A DNA stretch of 64,000 bases from Acorus gramineus (taxonomy: Eukaryota > Streptophyta > Magnoliopsida > Acorales > Acoraceae). This document shows positions 25,401-37,015 of this stretch, piece after piece. Location of the stretch: the NCBI GenBank assembly GCA_030737835.1, contig JAUJYN010000070.1, forward strand, positions 124,001-188,000, given 5' to 3'. Below the pieces are notes generated by a model. The model was given only the letters and a program-made list of their open reading frames with translations. It had not been told where the DNA came from and did not search any database. A program made the position numbers and the translations under genes. How positions within the stretch are numbered: position 1 is the first letter of the stretch; the number at the start of each line of letters is the position of its first letter.

Positions 25401-26907
25401 GTATTGATAAATTTGTCTTTTTTGTTTAGCTTATTAGCCTATAGTTATATTTGGATAGATAAGTAGAAATAAACTATACCTATCTCCCCCGGGTATACTT
25501 ATCAGATTTATTCTAACTTACATAATTTTTACAATTTATCCATACCAAGCTAACACCTTTTTTTGAGGATCAAGCTTTTATCCTCACCTTATCCACTCTC
25601 TTATTCTTGAATCCAATAGCGGTATAAGAGTAACATTTTATAACGTGTAGAGTCCATAGTTTTAATATTGATCGATATATCGAAATCCCTGAAAAAAAGA
25701 TGAAATCAGTCGTTTCTGTGAGAAAATCGCGAAGAACAAATGACGTCATCGATATATCGACATTTAAAAAAAAAAAAAAACTCCCAATGGCTCCCAAATT
25801 CAAATTTGGGGGATTTTTTTGCAGAAAAAACCCCCACATTTTTTTAAAAACTTTAATCCCTTATTTCCCTGGCCCTGTAAAACTCCCCCAAACCTCCATT
25901 CTCACCACAACAACTCAAAAAACTCCTCCACCATTCAATCAATATCATACAATCTCTGCTCTCACATTTAGTGAACAAGTTTTTCCAAAAAAAAAACCAA
26001 TCCCAAAAGAAGCCCAAATATCCATAAAAAAATCCAAAAATCCATCAAAAATCCAAAAAAATCCTTTCTTAGTGGAGATATTGATGGACTACTTGGAGGA
26101 CTTTGGTGGAGTTATTGAAGGCTTTTGGTGGAGACTTTCGAGAATTTTGGTGGAAGACTTCTCCTCTTTCTATTTTTCTCCTATTTTCTGAGGTATTTAT
26201 TCTAGACCCTAGGTAGATCATTTGTGAAAAGTAATTAAAGTATTATCATCCACTTGGTAGATATGAAATTATTATTATTCATTTTCCTAGTTTAATACAT
26301 TTTTTCTTCATTTTTTGCTTTTTTTTTTTTTTCATTTTTTTGGCTTAAAAAAAAAAGCAAATCTATATATCGATTTGGGGGTCTTTCAATATATCAAAAA
26401 ATCGTTATTTTGAACAATGGTAGACTCATAGCAAAACAAATAAATATTAAAAAAAAATCTTTGAATGGAATAAATTTCAAACCTCTTATGCGAAAGGAAC
26501 TCCAAAGCATGCAAGACCAGAGTGTAAAGATACTCCACTTTGCGGCTGTAGACCTGAATTGACCCCTGAAGCAACAAAGCAGCTGCGGCCACCCCAAAAA
26601 AGAAAAATCAAGATTTCTTTTAAAATCAATCAATTCATGTCGCTGAATTAGGGCTGGAAGTCTGAAATAAAAGAAACCCAAATGGGGTATCAATAGAACG
26701 GGGACCTTCAGCAAAATTGATGGAGTGGTGAACGATGCCTTCGTCGCTGACGATCTCTCCGGAGCAGATCTTCAGGAGGTACTCCTCGAGGTGTCTCGCG
26801 AGGTCGACGGTCCAGTTCGACTCGAGGTCGCGCGACGGCTGGAGTATACGAAACCCCTCTCCGCCGCCCCCGCCGACACCACTCCCTTGCCTTTCCCCGC
26901 CGTCCAT
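19433..26907 (-). CDS. CAP-H2: Condensin II complex subunit H2 (CAP-H2 kleisin)
   Basis: This is the kleisin subunit that bridges the SMC heads of condensin II, acting in the nucleus in chromosome compaction and organisation. There are eleven exons (minus strand): 26706-26907, 26483-26582, 23510-23613, 23280-23422, 22757-23198, 21188-21369, 20935-21108, 20749-20847, 20200-20301, 19906-20064 and 19433-19801. Phases all agree, giving 691 aa, close to the known plant protein. The N-terminal domain has [17 protein letters not shown] and, across the exon 1-2 join, [20 protein letters not shown]. The middle has acidic [20 protein letters not shown]. The C-terminal domain has [20 protein letters not shown] and [16 protein letters not shown], then a basic tail. 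Intron 3 is GC-AG (AG|GCAAGT donor, frame-required). Introns 2 and 5 carry transposons. The ATG at 26907 starts the conserved domain within 20 codons. Confidence 0.96.
21818..22153. mobile_element. Tourist/PIF-Harbinger-like MITE in CAP-H2 intron 5
   Basis: This is a 336-bp element flanked by TAA on both sides (21815-21817 and 22154-22156). The left end is GGCCCCATTTGGTTGCACG. The right end read on the minus strand is GGGTCCGTTTGAAAACACA. A 3-bp TAA target duplication with GGGNCCNTTTG ends is the usual pattern of Tourist-like MITEs. The interior has repeated AAAAGC/GCTTTT words and no coding frame. Confidence 0.75.
25281..25302. repeat. Poly-C tract in CAP-H2 intron 2
   Basis: An uninterrupted run of 22 C on the plus strand. 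The transcribed CAP-H2 pre-mRNA therefore carries 22 consecutive G in intron 2. Confidence 0.95.
25655..26419. mobile_element. hAT-type non-autonomous element in CAP-H2 intron 2
   Basis: This is a 765-bp element flanked by GTAGAGTC (25647-25654) and GTAGACTC (26420-26427), an 8-bp duplication with one mismatch, as expected for hAT. Ends are CATAGTTTTAATATTGATCG on the left and CATTGTTCAAAATAACGATT for the right end read on the minus strand. Words of the GATCGATATATCG type are repeated just inside both ends. A 163-codon plus-strand frame inside it is rich in Lys, Pro and Phe from simple sequence, and I do not regard it as a gene. Confidence 0.75.
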
Positions 26908-27085
26908 CTTCGAGGGACCACCGTATCAGACGGTCCTTGAAAGGACAGGTTGGTGCCCTAAAATCGAAAAAAAGGGGGCAAAGTGGAGAATTGCTTGGAA
27001 GAATCGGAGAAAATCTAGGGTTTGGAATGGATTTGAAGGGTGTGATTCGTGAGAGAGAGAGAGATTCGAAATTTGGGGGTGACCG

Positions 27086-27094
27086 TTTTCCCGC
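27086..27094. promoter_or_regulatory. E2F-type site upstream of CAP-H2
   Basis: TTTTCCCGC on the plus strand contains TTTCCCGC, a match to the plant E2F consensus TTTSSCGC. It lies about 180 bp upstream of the CAP-H2 start codon. S-phase regulation of a condensin gene by E2F would make sense, but binding is inferred from the motif alone. Confidence 0.55.
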
Positions 27095-27139
27095 TTGTGT
27101 TGAAAAGGCGGAGGATGTTGGGTTGGGATATGTTGGATG

Positions 27140-27524
27140 ATCTTCTTTACTAATCCGGCTCTGCGAATAATGGGGCCATTGTCACTTGTCAGAATACTGA
27201 CACTGCAGATTTGGAGGATTAAAAACAAATCCGCCGGAACAACTGTCAAAATACATGATATCTCTTTATATATAAAATTTATTATAAAAAAATAAAAACA
27301 TACGTGAGTGTGTCTGTGTGTATATATATATATATATTTTGTAAGATAAATATATTTTATTTTATTAAAAAATACACTTAATTGATTAAATATAAAAAAA
27401 AGCACAGACTTTTTCACTCTAACGTTATCGATTCGAGAACCGTGTCCAAGGTTCTTCATTTCTTATTCCGATAAAGTTAAAAATATGAGAAAATTTCTAT
27501 GTAAATCAAGACTAACAAACTAAC
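27140..27524. other. CAP-H2 upstream flank
   Basis: AT-rich spacer with a short (TA)n run near 27320-27337. A frame reading through from the CAP-H2 upstream region on the minus strand (26926-27459) is low complexity and lacks family resemblance. Confidence 0.35.
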
Positions 27525-27985
27525 CATTAACCCCAGTTTAGATGTGGAATATGGGATTAAATAGCATGGAATAAAGCGGAATAGGGGAATTTAGATGTTT
27601 GGGTGCATTGAATACTCAGGGAGAATGTATGCATTGATAAACTGGTATAAAATGGTACATGGATTACAACCAATCATTGAAATTAAATTTATTCCAAGTT
27701 ATTCCACTCAAAGAATATGTGGGCGCACTGTCAAATCAACCGTCATCACCTTTTATAAATCACATGTCAAATCAGCTATATCATTTTTCACTTTTTATAA
27801 ATCATTATCCACACTTAATTCATATTTTATCTAACCAACAAAAACTTTATTATTATGTTTTCCAATGAGAATAATTCAAAACACAACCAAATACAAAATC
27901 ATTTATTTCAATATTAAACCCATTTATGCTGGTATAACTGTATACTCCAGAATAAATATTTTTCAGTATCCAAACATGAGCTTAT
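27525..27985. repeat. MITE-like repeat family B, copy 2
   Basis: It begins near CCCCAGTTTAGATGTGGAAT and ends near TTTTTCAGTATCCAAACATGAG, giving AGTTTAGAT / TGTTTGGAT-type inverted ends. The interior holds the same ordered words as copy 1 (14797-15235). No convincing target duplication was found. Confidence 0.5.
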
Positions 27986-28777
27986 AGTTCAGATCTTGAT
28001 ATAAAAAATATAAAAAAAGACTCGTCGCCAGCCAATAAATAATGTAATATTTGGATATAACACAAAACATGTTTTACACTTGTTGAATTCTATTTACTAT
28101 GCTTTAACTGTCCATATAAATATGTGTGATCATGGGCATGATTTTAACATTGTGAATGATATCATAATTAATTAAACTAGGGTTGGCCAACGAGATTCTT
28201 TGTGACCGATCTTTAAAAAGCAAGATTTTTTTTTAAAACATTATTAAAAGATTTGGATATGGTGTTACTCATAAGTCCAAAATATAGACTCGAATGGGGG
28301 TGGTGCGAGGAAGAGCGAAGAAGGACAAGGTGGTGTGCAGAGGGAGGAGGTGGCAGTTGGTGGCGGGCCTCAACGATGGGTGGAGGAGGTGGTGGTGGTG
28401 GTGTGCAAAGGCAGCGGCAGATGGAGGAGGTGGTGCTTTGCGGTGACAAAAATGTGAATTAGGTGGTGGGTCTATCTATTTCTAAGGACATGTCATCATA
28501 TCATTTTTGAATTGGGTGGAGTGTTAGAAGGATTAGTTTTACCCTTTTTTTTTTTTTAGTGTGGGTGAGTTTTAATATTATTATTTTTTGTTATTAATTG
28601 ACAGTTTGATAACTCTAGCAGGAGAATTTTTTCTTTTTAGAAATCTGATTATGATAAATTCAATAGAAAATTTTTAACATGTTATATTAGTAGGAATATT
28701 CAATAAAACTGCATTTAGATTCCTCTACTCTTATGTTAACTTCTAGACATTTCACGTGAATTTTTTTTTTGAAAGAG

Positions 28778-29052
28778 TGTAAAATAAGAGACCAGGTTAA
28801 GTCCAACACGTAATGGACAATTTGATGTTCTAACGCGATTGTGATCATTCGATCCTATTGAGTCATTATGATTGAGATATTCTGTCATATTTTAAAATTA
28901 CAATTAAGATCAATTAAATTCTAATACTTCTTTTTTTTATGATTCAATTAAATTTTATATCTCAAAGTGATAGAATCAGACGGTCACAATCGCGTTGGAT
29001 TATCAAATTATCCAAGGCATGTTGGATCTAACTCGATTCCGTAAAATAATTG
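28778..29052. mobile_element. Short foldback MITE-like element
   Basis: The left arm, about 28778-28870 (GTAAAATAAGAGACCAGGTT ... GTCCAACACG...TAACGCGATTGTGA), pairs with the right arm, about 28965-29052, read on the minus strand (ATTTTACGGAATCGAGTTAG ... ATCCAACATG...CAACGCGATTGTGA). The arms are nearly 90 bp with a ~95-bp AT-rich loop. No coding content. The target duplication is not resolved. Confidence 0.6.
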
Positions 29053-29059
29053 AATTATT

Positions 29060-29881
29060 GGGAAAAAAAATTAGAAAAAATGAAAAAAAAATCTTCTAAA
29101 AGTTAGAAATACCTAAATTAATCACTTTTTAAAATCATACCTAAAATAATCTTATTTCACAATTTTGGAAACACAAAAGACTGATTTACCTTTATACAAT
29201 TAGATCCTTAATATATTCCATATATATCTTTTTAACTTTGTTCAAATATTTCATCATCTTAATTTTATTTATGTATTTCACAAATTTTCATATAGATCAA
29301 CTTTTTTTTATTCTAATTTTTTTGTGGTTAGGTGGATATTGTGAAATATTTATTAATATAATTTGAGTTTTTAATGATAAATTTCAATAAACATTAATGT
29401 TTCTTTAAAAAAAAAAATTGTATTAATGATGTTATAAAAATATGTGAATAGCAAAAAAAAAAAAAAGAATGTAAATAAAGATTTAGAATATTAAAATATT
29501 ATTTGTTGCATTGAGGCACAACACATATTTAAATTACATATTATGATTATACATAATGAAACATGATAAATAACATCATGTAAGATATATGTAAGAAACA
29601 CACAGTATGATATATAATACCAAAACCTCTAAAAGAATTGATTTTGGTCATGTATAGCCGTATAGAGAGATTGTTGTTTTGTAAGAAAAATAAGCTTTTG
29701 TTATGGAATAACATAGGAGGGTTAGAAGGATATTAATGATTTAATTTAATTATATAAGGATAGATTAGTCTTTTTTATTTCTTAAATAGTAAAATAAATT
29801 TTTTTAAATATAATTTTAAAAAATAACTAATATAAATATTTCTAATTTTTAAGAGTATTTTTTTTAACATTTTCTCACATA
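29060..29881. mobile_element. Probable TIR element, boundaries approximate
   Basis: The left end (GAAAAAAAATTAGAAAAAAT ... AAAAGTTAGAAATACCTAAA) and the right end read on the minus strand (GAGAAAATGTTAAAAAAAAT ... AAAAATTAGAAATATTTATA) form imperfect inverted repeats of over 100 bp, interrupted by small gaps. AT-richness makes chance matching a real risk. No clear target duplication and no coding frame. Confidence 0.4.
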
Positions 29882-29999
29882 ATTATATCATCATAGTCAG
29901 CAAACTGGTCTTAAAAATAGCTGATCTTAAATATGTTTTTCTTAAATAATTTAAATTCCATTTGTCCTTTTTGTCCCCGGTTTTCCAGAAACAGGCACA

Positions 30000-30008
30000 T
30001 ATAAATAT
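30000..30008 (+). promoter_or_regulatory. TATA-like box of the CTLH gene
   Basis: TATAAATAT lies 92-100 bp upstream of the ATG at 30100 and matches the plant TATA consensus. The transcription start was not determined. Confidence 0.55.
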
Positions 30009-30099
30009 CCAATCCAACACCACCCTTCTGAGACAAGCAATCCAAATCCATCTTCCATAGATTAATCGATCGATTGATCGAGAAAATAAAGCCAAAAAA

Positions 30100-33000
30100 A
30101 TGGAATCAACGGCCGTGAATTGGGAAGCCCTAGATTCGCTGGTGATCGACTTCGCCAAGTCCGAGAACCTCTTCGTGGACTCCTCTTCCCCTCCTCCGTC
30201 TCCCTCCTCATCCTCCTCATCGCCGTCGCTGTCGTCGTTGTCGTCCGTGGCGGCCTCGTCTTACCAATCGAGGCTCCTGATCCGTCAGATCCGGCGTTCC
30301 CTCGAATCGGGGGACGTTGACTCCGCCGTCGATCTCCTGCGCCTCCACGCCCCCGTCGTCCTCAGCGACCAGCACCTGCTCTTCCGCTTGCAGAAGCAGG
30401 TGTTTAAGGGTTTCCCGTGTTTTTCCTTTCCTTTTGTTCTGGTTTTCAGAGTTTTCAAGTTTTTTTTAATGTTTTTGGGTTTTTTTGGTTGTGGCGCAGA
30501 AATTTATAGAGCTTCTGAGGAGAGGAACAGCGGCTGATCGAGATTCCGCTATTGAGTGCCTGAAGATGGCTCTCGCTCCCTGCGCACTTGATGCTTACCC
30601 GGTAAAGTTATTGTTTTTAGAAGGAATTGCAGTGGCATATAATTGTTGGTGTTATTATTATTATTTTCAGTGATTGATGAATTGTTCTAATTTGGATGAT
30701 TTGATGCATTTTACTATAATCTGATGATAGTATAGATAAGCTTTGGATTGTAGACATTAGATGTGTGTGTGTATGGACCATGATTTTCTTTTTTCTTTTG
30801 CAAATACCAAAATCATGTTTATTGTTGCCCTCTTTTGGGATTATTGCTGATTGATGACATAATTTTAAAAAAATATTATTGGGTGTGATCATATAAGCAC
30901 CGTAGTTGTCTGGGCGGCTAGGCGAGCTTAGACGGCGCTTAATTAAGATTTTATTATTTAAATTTGTAATTATGTTAAAGTTATTTATCTGCTTATCTAT
31001 TCTTTAATTTTTTTAGGAATATTACTTAAAATGAAAAATGCTATTTATAAATAAAGAACACATGGATATAATTTATCGGTGCTCGTCCATTTTAACAAAA
31101 TTAATATAATCTAACCCTGGTGGCATTAGAGAAGGAGAAAAGGGGGAAGAGGTTGAGGGAGAATGAGATAAGATTTCAGAAATTTTGAAGAGAGATAGGA
31201 GGGAGAGACAAAAAATTAATAGAAACTCATTTGGGACTGAGAGAATTCGTTGCACCGTTGGCCGGCAATGTAGATGATGTTTCTTCAATCTTTCGGTCGT
31301 GTTTTTTTTTATCTTTTATTTTTTAGGTTAAGCAAGGGATTTGGCGGGCAAGGCATGATTAAGGTGGTCTAGGTATGATTTAGGGGGGTAAACGGATCCA
31401 GGCGCCCGCTTGATTAACATGCTATTAGGCGAGCGGTCACCTAGGTCCATCTGGACCGCCTAGTCGACTATGATAAGCACCAATGCACCGAATCCCATTA
31501 AAACTCTGAAATAAGTGTACTTGGGGGGAGAGTAGTACTATGATGGGTAACCTTTTGGGAAGTTCTCATGCTGTACCCCCAAAATATATCCTGGGAAGTC
31601 TTCGTGTTGCATCTTGGTAATGTTTGGCTGATGATCACATCTTTTCTTAAGAGTTGGGTCATGATGATTTTAGGAGTAGAGACTCATAATGCTGTTATGG
31701 GCAACAAATGGTTGAGGTGTGAGGGCAAAGTTTTCAGGTATCAAAATCTATAATATAAGACACATTTGATATTATACTTTTTTTTTTTGTAGAAATTATT
31801 GTTTTTTGTATGCTGTTCTTTTAGAAGATGGGCCGCCTTTAATATGTTGACTTTCTTGCTACCTGTCAATCTTTCTACCTTAACTTCATATGTTCTGAGA
31901 TTACTTTTGTTTTTCATTTGTTTTCAAGGAAGCATATGAGGAGTTCAAGCATGTCCTTCTCGCTCTGATATATGATAAAGAGGACCAGGCATCTCCTGTT
32001 GCAGATGAGGTAGAATTGATATTGTTCTATCATGTTTCTATGCATTGTACATTTGATAGAATAAATACTATAGTGCAGTAAATATGCATGCTCGTAATGC
32101 CAGGGCTAACGTAACTTCATATGCTGTGACATATATATTCACATCTTTCACTTTTAACATGTTGTTAGGTTCTGCCTCCTCATTATATGTATGAACATTT
32201 TCATTTATTTAACCAATACACAAGTGAAAGATGTGTATACATGATACATAAGTTCAAACAAGAAACATAAGTGAAAGATGTAAAACCAGCCCCTAAGGCA
32301 CTCCCCTCCAAATAATATTAAATGAAGCCCCTCCAAATAATTTTACGAGAGATTGACTTATGAATTACCCATTGAAATTTTAAAGATTTGGCCACTCAAA
32401 TTCAAAATCCTGGATTCAGGAAGCCAAGGTATTATGAGTTTGTCATTGAGGAACCATACCGATGCATGTGTCAATCTATGTCCACCATGATTTGACAAAT
32501 TGTGGATGTGACATCGGCCTTCTAATTTGTTTGCAAGCTAAGATATATTGCTTGCTTCTTAAATTTTCTTAAGCATATTAAAATTTTTGTTGAGACATAG
32601 CTTGTTTACACAAGTCATTTTGGATATTTAGAAACTTGCTTATCTAAATACATAGGGCATGTCTAGCCCCACATACCATTTCCCTGATCCCACCACTTCA
32701 CTAAATCCACCCATCTTACTTTTTATGATTTCTAAACCCACTATTCTTCGTATATCAAAACACCCGAAACATCTAAACCCACCCAATTTTTTTTTCTCCA
32801 TCTCCATCTCCTCTCCGCTGACACCATTAATCCCAAACTTTTCTCCCCTGTTTTTTCTCCTCTCCTCTGACACCATTAATCCCAAACTTTTCTCCCCTGT
32901 TTTTTCTCTTCTGCTATGAATAATAATTACAAGCCCCTCCCAAAGACCCCCGATCGATGTCAAGCTCCAAAACCTCCCGTGTGAATCTGAATCCCCTGCC

Positions 33001-36000
33001 GGAGACAGCGACCACCTCCCCTCATCATCACCGACACCCCCACCATCCCCACCACTAGATCCTCCGGCATCTTCGGCACCATCTTCAACCTCGCAAACTC
33101 CATCATCGGAGTGGGAATCATGGCCCTCCCCGCCACAATGAAGGTCCTCGGCCCTCCTCATCGGCCTCCTATCCGAGCTCAGATTGAATTCCTCATCCAC
33201 TTCTCCACCCGTCACAAGGCCTCATCCTACGGTGAGATTGTCGAGTTTGCCCTCAAGAGCCCCGCGAAGGCTCTCTTGAAGCTCCACATCATCGTCAACA
33301 ACGCCGACCTCCTCGTCATGTACTTTCTCATCATCAGCAATGTCATGTCGGGGTCTTCTGCTGGATTCGTTGGTGAAGCCGTGGGCGACAGGTCGGATCC
33401 GGTGACCTAAGCAGGAGGAGGGGGAACTGGTGGGGTTAGTAGTTTAAAAAAGGTGTTTAATCTTTTGGTGGTCGGGGGGTCAATGAAATGGTTGGTGGGG
33501 ATAGACGTGTCCAAATACATATTGTGGCCTTTAATGTGCGTTTGTGTGTCTTGGTTTCCTTAAATTTCTGGTTTAACTGTTGCAAATTAACAACCAGTGA
33601 TATGGTGTTTTTACATTTCAGTGGTCTGAGAGGAGAAGGCATGATATTGCTGGACTAATATCCTCCGTCTTAAGATCTCAATTACAAGCCTATGACCCAA
33701 TTTTTGCTATGACGCTGAGGTATCTGATAAGGTATACACTGGCCTTGATTGATGCTGTTTTTTTTTTGAAGTTATAGAGTGATATTATTTGTTTCTTCAT
33801 TAATGTCAGTCTATCAACTCTTATTTTTCTTCGTTAATGCAGCATACACAGAGGATTTTGCCTTCGTCAAGGAATTTCATCCCCAATTTCAGATCTTACT
33901 GAGAGGTTGCTCCTTGAGGAACGTGACCCTCCTGTGACTCCCTATGAGAGTTTATTTGAGGCGCCTCCTTTTGATGAGGTTGAATATTCAATAAATGAAC
34001 TAACTTACTGCCACTTTAGGCATGCGTCTATATTAATTTATACTTCTTCTCTGGTCCTGTAGGTTGATGTACAGGCCCTTGCTCACGCTGTGGAGATAAC
34101 AAGACAAAGGGCAGTTGATAGTTTGAGATTCACTAAAGGAAACCTGTTTGAGGCATTTCGGGTCTGATCCTAGTTTTTCTTTCATCTCTGCATTTTTTGA
34201 TCCGTTCCATTCTTAATTTCCTTGGTGCTAATAGAAGTATAGAACTATGACAAATATATGAAATCTAGAAAGTAGAAATAAAATGTGTTTCTGATATGAT
34301 CTTATACTTTCATTTTATTGGGTTAAATTTCACTTCGTTCATTATTTCTGGTGATAGAATGAATTGTGCCGAATGAAATTGGATGTTACAGTGCTGGATG
34401 AACTTATTCACGAATATTGTGTCTATAGAGGAATAGTGGATGCTACTCATGTGTTAGTGTCAGGTGAGGATTTAATATTCCATTTCCATGCTCTCAGCTC
34501 TCTCTTAATTTTTGTGATACATCTGCATGATAATGTTTATTTTCTCATTTTGCACTTCAGATATTCCAGCATCTAGTGAGTCATCCAAAGTGCATGCACC
34601 AGATGGTTCAAGAGATAGATCTTCACTCATGGATTGTGGAATAGGTGTCCTCTCGGACGGTGAAACCTCTGTCAATAACATTGACAATGTAGTTACGTTG
34701 GAAAATGTCAACACTTTGAATGTAAAAAGTGTTGATGCTGAATTAAGGTTTGCACCTGAATTGCCAAGAAATCATGAAGATTGCAGCACCAGTGATACTA
34801 CACAGAGCAGGGTCAATTTTACAAGGGTTCAGAGGGTCGCAACTACAGGAAGAAGCCGGCGCAAGAGATGGAGAGGGAGGGTAGAGGAGCTAGATGCTAT
34901 TCCTAATGTGTCCTTCTCTCAAAAAAGTAAACGAAGTCTTGGCACTCTGGCTTTGTATGGGAATTCAAATTCTCTGGAGAAACAGCAGGTATGTTACCTC
35001 TTCAGGAACCACGTGTAGTATGGTTTTCCAACTGTGCACCATCCACTGAGTTGATGAATTACTAAATTTTGCCTCAGGACATCATGCATTATTCTTCTGT
35101 AGAGAATATTTATGGTAAGGATGATCTTAAGTATGAAATTGTTCTGGAGATTAAAGAATTAGTTAGCAGAGGAATGGCTGCGGAAGTAGTGGACAGAGTG
35201 AATGAAATAGATCCTAGCTTTTTTGTCCAAAACCCTACTCTACTATTTCAACTGAAAAAGGTAACAGTTGTTTCTAAATGTTATATGTATGCATGGGTAT
35301 ATATGTCCAACAAAATGTATTTTTTTTACCTGATTGGTGTGCTGGTCTCAGGTTGAATTTCTGGAACTAGTCAATACTGGTGATAATTCTAGGGCTCTAG
35401 AAGTTGCTTCCTCTTATTTAGGCCCCCTGGCTGCAAGAAATCCTGATTTGCTGAAGCCATTAAAAGAGACTTTGTTGGCATTGCTTAGACCTGATGAAGA
35501 CTCATTCATGAAAGACATACCCTTGTCGGTCATCGCGACCTCTCTCCAGGTATTCCCTTTTTAAGTAAAAATTGAGTTTCAGTGTTCAATACTAATTATT
35601 GGCCTTTATGTATAGTTCTCTATTTAAATGCGACTTCATTATTGAAAGTCAATATGAACTGTTTCTTGTCAATATAAAAATATTAGAAAAATTGAAATAC
35701 TAGCATTAGATGTGACATGGAAGAAGTTCATGGTGGGACTATAGTTTTGATTCCATCATCACCATACCAGGCTTCATGATGTTTTTGTAGGTTGCAATGG
35801 GTGGGAGGCTTGGCATTGAAGAACCCCAATTGATGAAGCTTATTAGGGAAACACTTCACACACACAATGAATGGTTTAAGCTTCAAATGTGCAAAGACTG
35901 CTTTGAAGGATTTTTGAAGATAGACTCTTTAAAAGAAATCGGTGTTCTCACACCCCCTGATCTGAGATCGAAAAGCTTTGCAGATAATAGCGCCCATGGG

Positions 36001-36546
36001 TCGTCCCAAATTACCACATCATCAAGCAGCAAAATTCCAGAACATGGTAGCAGTCCATCACATGATTCATCTAGGGATGCTATCTGTGATGAATCGGCAA
36101 TACTGAAAGTCATGGTAAGTTCTGGAATACTTAGATCCACAACTATGATATTATTATCATTGGAAGTAATGTTTGAGGAACATGTGTCTTTTTATACTTA
36201 CCATGCATGACAATAATTTTTATTAGATATCTATAGTCTTGCCCCTATGGGGATGTGAATAAATTTCCAAATCTCTGAATCTTAAAAACTTTCTCGCTTG
36301 AGGGTCATGGGGAGTAAATTTTAATAAAAAAATTTGCAAACAGTTAATTACTTGATATCGGTGGATGACAAAAAGAAATCAAATTAATAATTCATAAATA
36401 ATGAGAAATTTGAAGCCTTGTACCAATGTCTTGTTTCTATTTTCATGTTGCAGGAGTTTCTTGCTTTGCCGAGGGCCGATGCCATTCATCTTCTGATGCA
36501 ATACAATGGTAATGCAGAGAATGTCATTCAGCAAATGTTTGCATGA
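30100..36546 (+). CDS. CTLH/CRA (RanBPM-type) domain protein, two modules
   Basis: There are twelve exons: 30100-30399, 30500-30601, 31929-32009, 33622-33731, 33843-33978, 34063-34161, 34358-34463, 34561-34988, 35078-35260, 35352-35549, 35791-36114 and 36454-36546. All are GT-AG with matching phases, giving 719 aa. Residues ~60-230 and ~467-640 are two helical CTLH/CRA-like modules (SYQSRLLIRQIRRSLESGDV; EIVLEIKELVSRGMAAEVVD, QNPTLLFQLKKVEFLELV). A Ser-rich linker and a basic segment (GRSRRKRWRGRVEELD) separate them. The C-terminus (ALPRADAIHLLMQYNGNAEN) is a short helical tail. CTLH/CRA proteins typically belong to GID/CTLH ubiquitin-ligase-type assemblies. This one resembles the plant 'Ran-binding protein in the microtubule-organising centre' type (Arabidopsis At5g66810-like, from memory), whose precise role is unclear to me. 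No LisH or SPRY domain was seen. Introns 2 and 3 carry a hAT element and a Pack-MULE. A polyadenylation-type AATAAA lies at 36646. Confidence 0.9.
30901..31472. mobile_element. hAT-type non-autonomous element in intron 2 of the CTLH gene
   Basis: This is a 572-bp element with perfect 8-bp target duplications ATAAGCAC (30893-30900 and 31473-31480). The left end is CGTAGTTGTCTGGGCGGCTA. The right end read on the minus strand is CATAGTCGACTAGGCGGTCC. The GACTAGGCGG-type termini are familiar from plant hAT elements. No transposase is encoded. Confidence 0.8.
32655..33512. mobile_element. Pack-MULE (family 1) in intron 3 of the CTLH gene
   Basis: This is an 858-bp element with perfect 9-bp target duplications AAATACATA (32646-32654 and 33513-33521). 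The left end is GGGCATGTCTAGCCCCACAT. The right end read on the minus strand is GGACACGTCTATCCCCACCA, followed by ACCATTTC on both sides. These ends match the elements at 1362 and 47825 around GTCTATCCCCACCAA. The interior, about 32930-33410, is GC-rich and derives from a host amino-acid-transporter gene (see the pseudogene at 33060). There is also a ~60-bp direct repeat (TCCTCTCYGACACCATTAAT units near 32810-32900). Captured gene sequence between MULE ends defines a Pack-MULE. Confidence 0.88.
33060..33410 (+). pseudogene. Captured AVT6-like amino acid transporter fragment
   Basis: In frame from 33060 it reads SSGIFGTIFNLANSIIGVGI then MALPATMKVLG, the first membrane segment of plant AAAP/SNAT transporters of the AVT6 type. 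After a frame disturbance at about 33150-33175 it continues IEFLIHFSTRHKASSYGEIV and LHIIVNNADLLVMYFLIISN, matching the next membrane segments, and stops at TAA 33408-33410. The core transporter and its remaining helices are absent and a stop sits just upstream of 33060. It therefore cannot encode a working transporter. The fragment is intronless and lies wholly inside the MULE. Confidence 0.8.
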
Positions 36547-37015
36547 GTATGCTATGCGTATCAGAATTTCCAGAACTTTATTTGATTATTCTTTTCCGTG
36601 GTGAGTTATTCATCATTGTATTATAGTGTATATGATGCAGATGCAAATAAATGACTGGCTGTTACAATTTCTTTGGGTATGTATTCAAATGAACATGTTT
36701 GTTTACATCATTTAATAGGAATAAGTTGTCTGTTAAAGTTTATGTAAGCATTCTTTCCAATAAACAATCAGTGGTGTTCCATTTTCATGAGCTGCTTGAT
36801 CATCTGAAATATCTGTTCTGAATTCATAACCGAATCAATAAGATATTGTCTGCAATGAATTTATATCCACAAAAATCCAGAAGAACTCACTTGTATAAAA
36901 AGCGTGTATGTTCTCACTTTTTTTTTTTTATGCATGTGAGTTTATAATATTGATTAGAGTATATACATTATTATTTTTTTTGTGATATACATGCTTTGTT
37001 ATATGAAATTTTTTT
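36547..37015. other. 3' flank of the CTLH gene
   Basis: It contains AATAAA-type signals at 36646-36651 and near 36758 that could end the CTLH transcript. Nothing else was recognised. Confidence 0.45.

Noticed and set aside
25700..26191. 163-codon frame in CAP-H2 intron 2
   Set aside because: It lies wholly inside the hAT-type element, is rich in simple Lys/Pro/Phe runs and resembles no known protein.
26926..27459. 177-codon minus-strand frame upstream of CAP-H2
   Set aside because: Low complexity (TA and T runs) and no homologous pattern; it overlaps the likely promoter of CAP-H2.
27415..27460. Possible tRNA B box (GATTCGAGAACC)
   Set aside because: No partner arms for a cloverleaf and no A box at the right distance.
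32640..33215. 191-codon minus-strand frame in the CTLH intron
   Set aside because: It crosses the Pack-MULE end and the target duplication, and is antisense to the captured transporter fragment.
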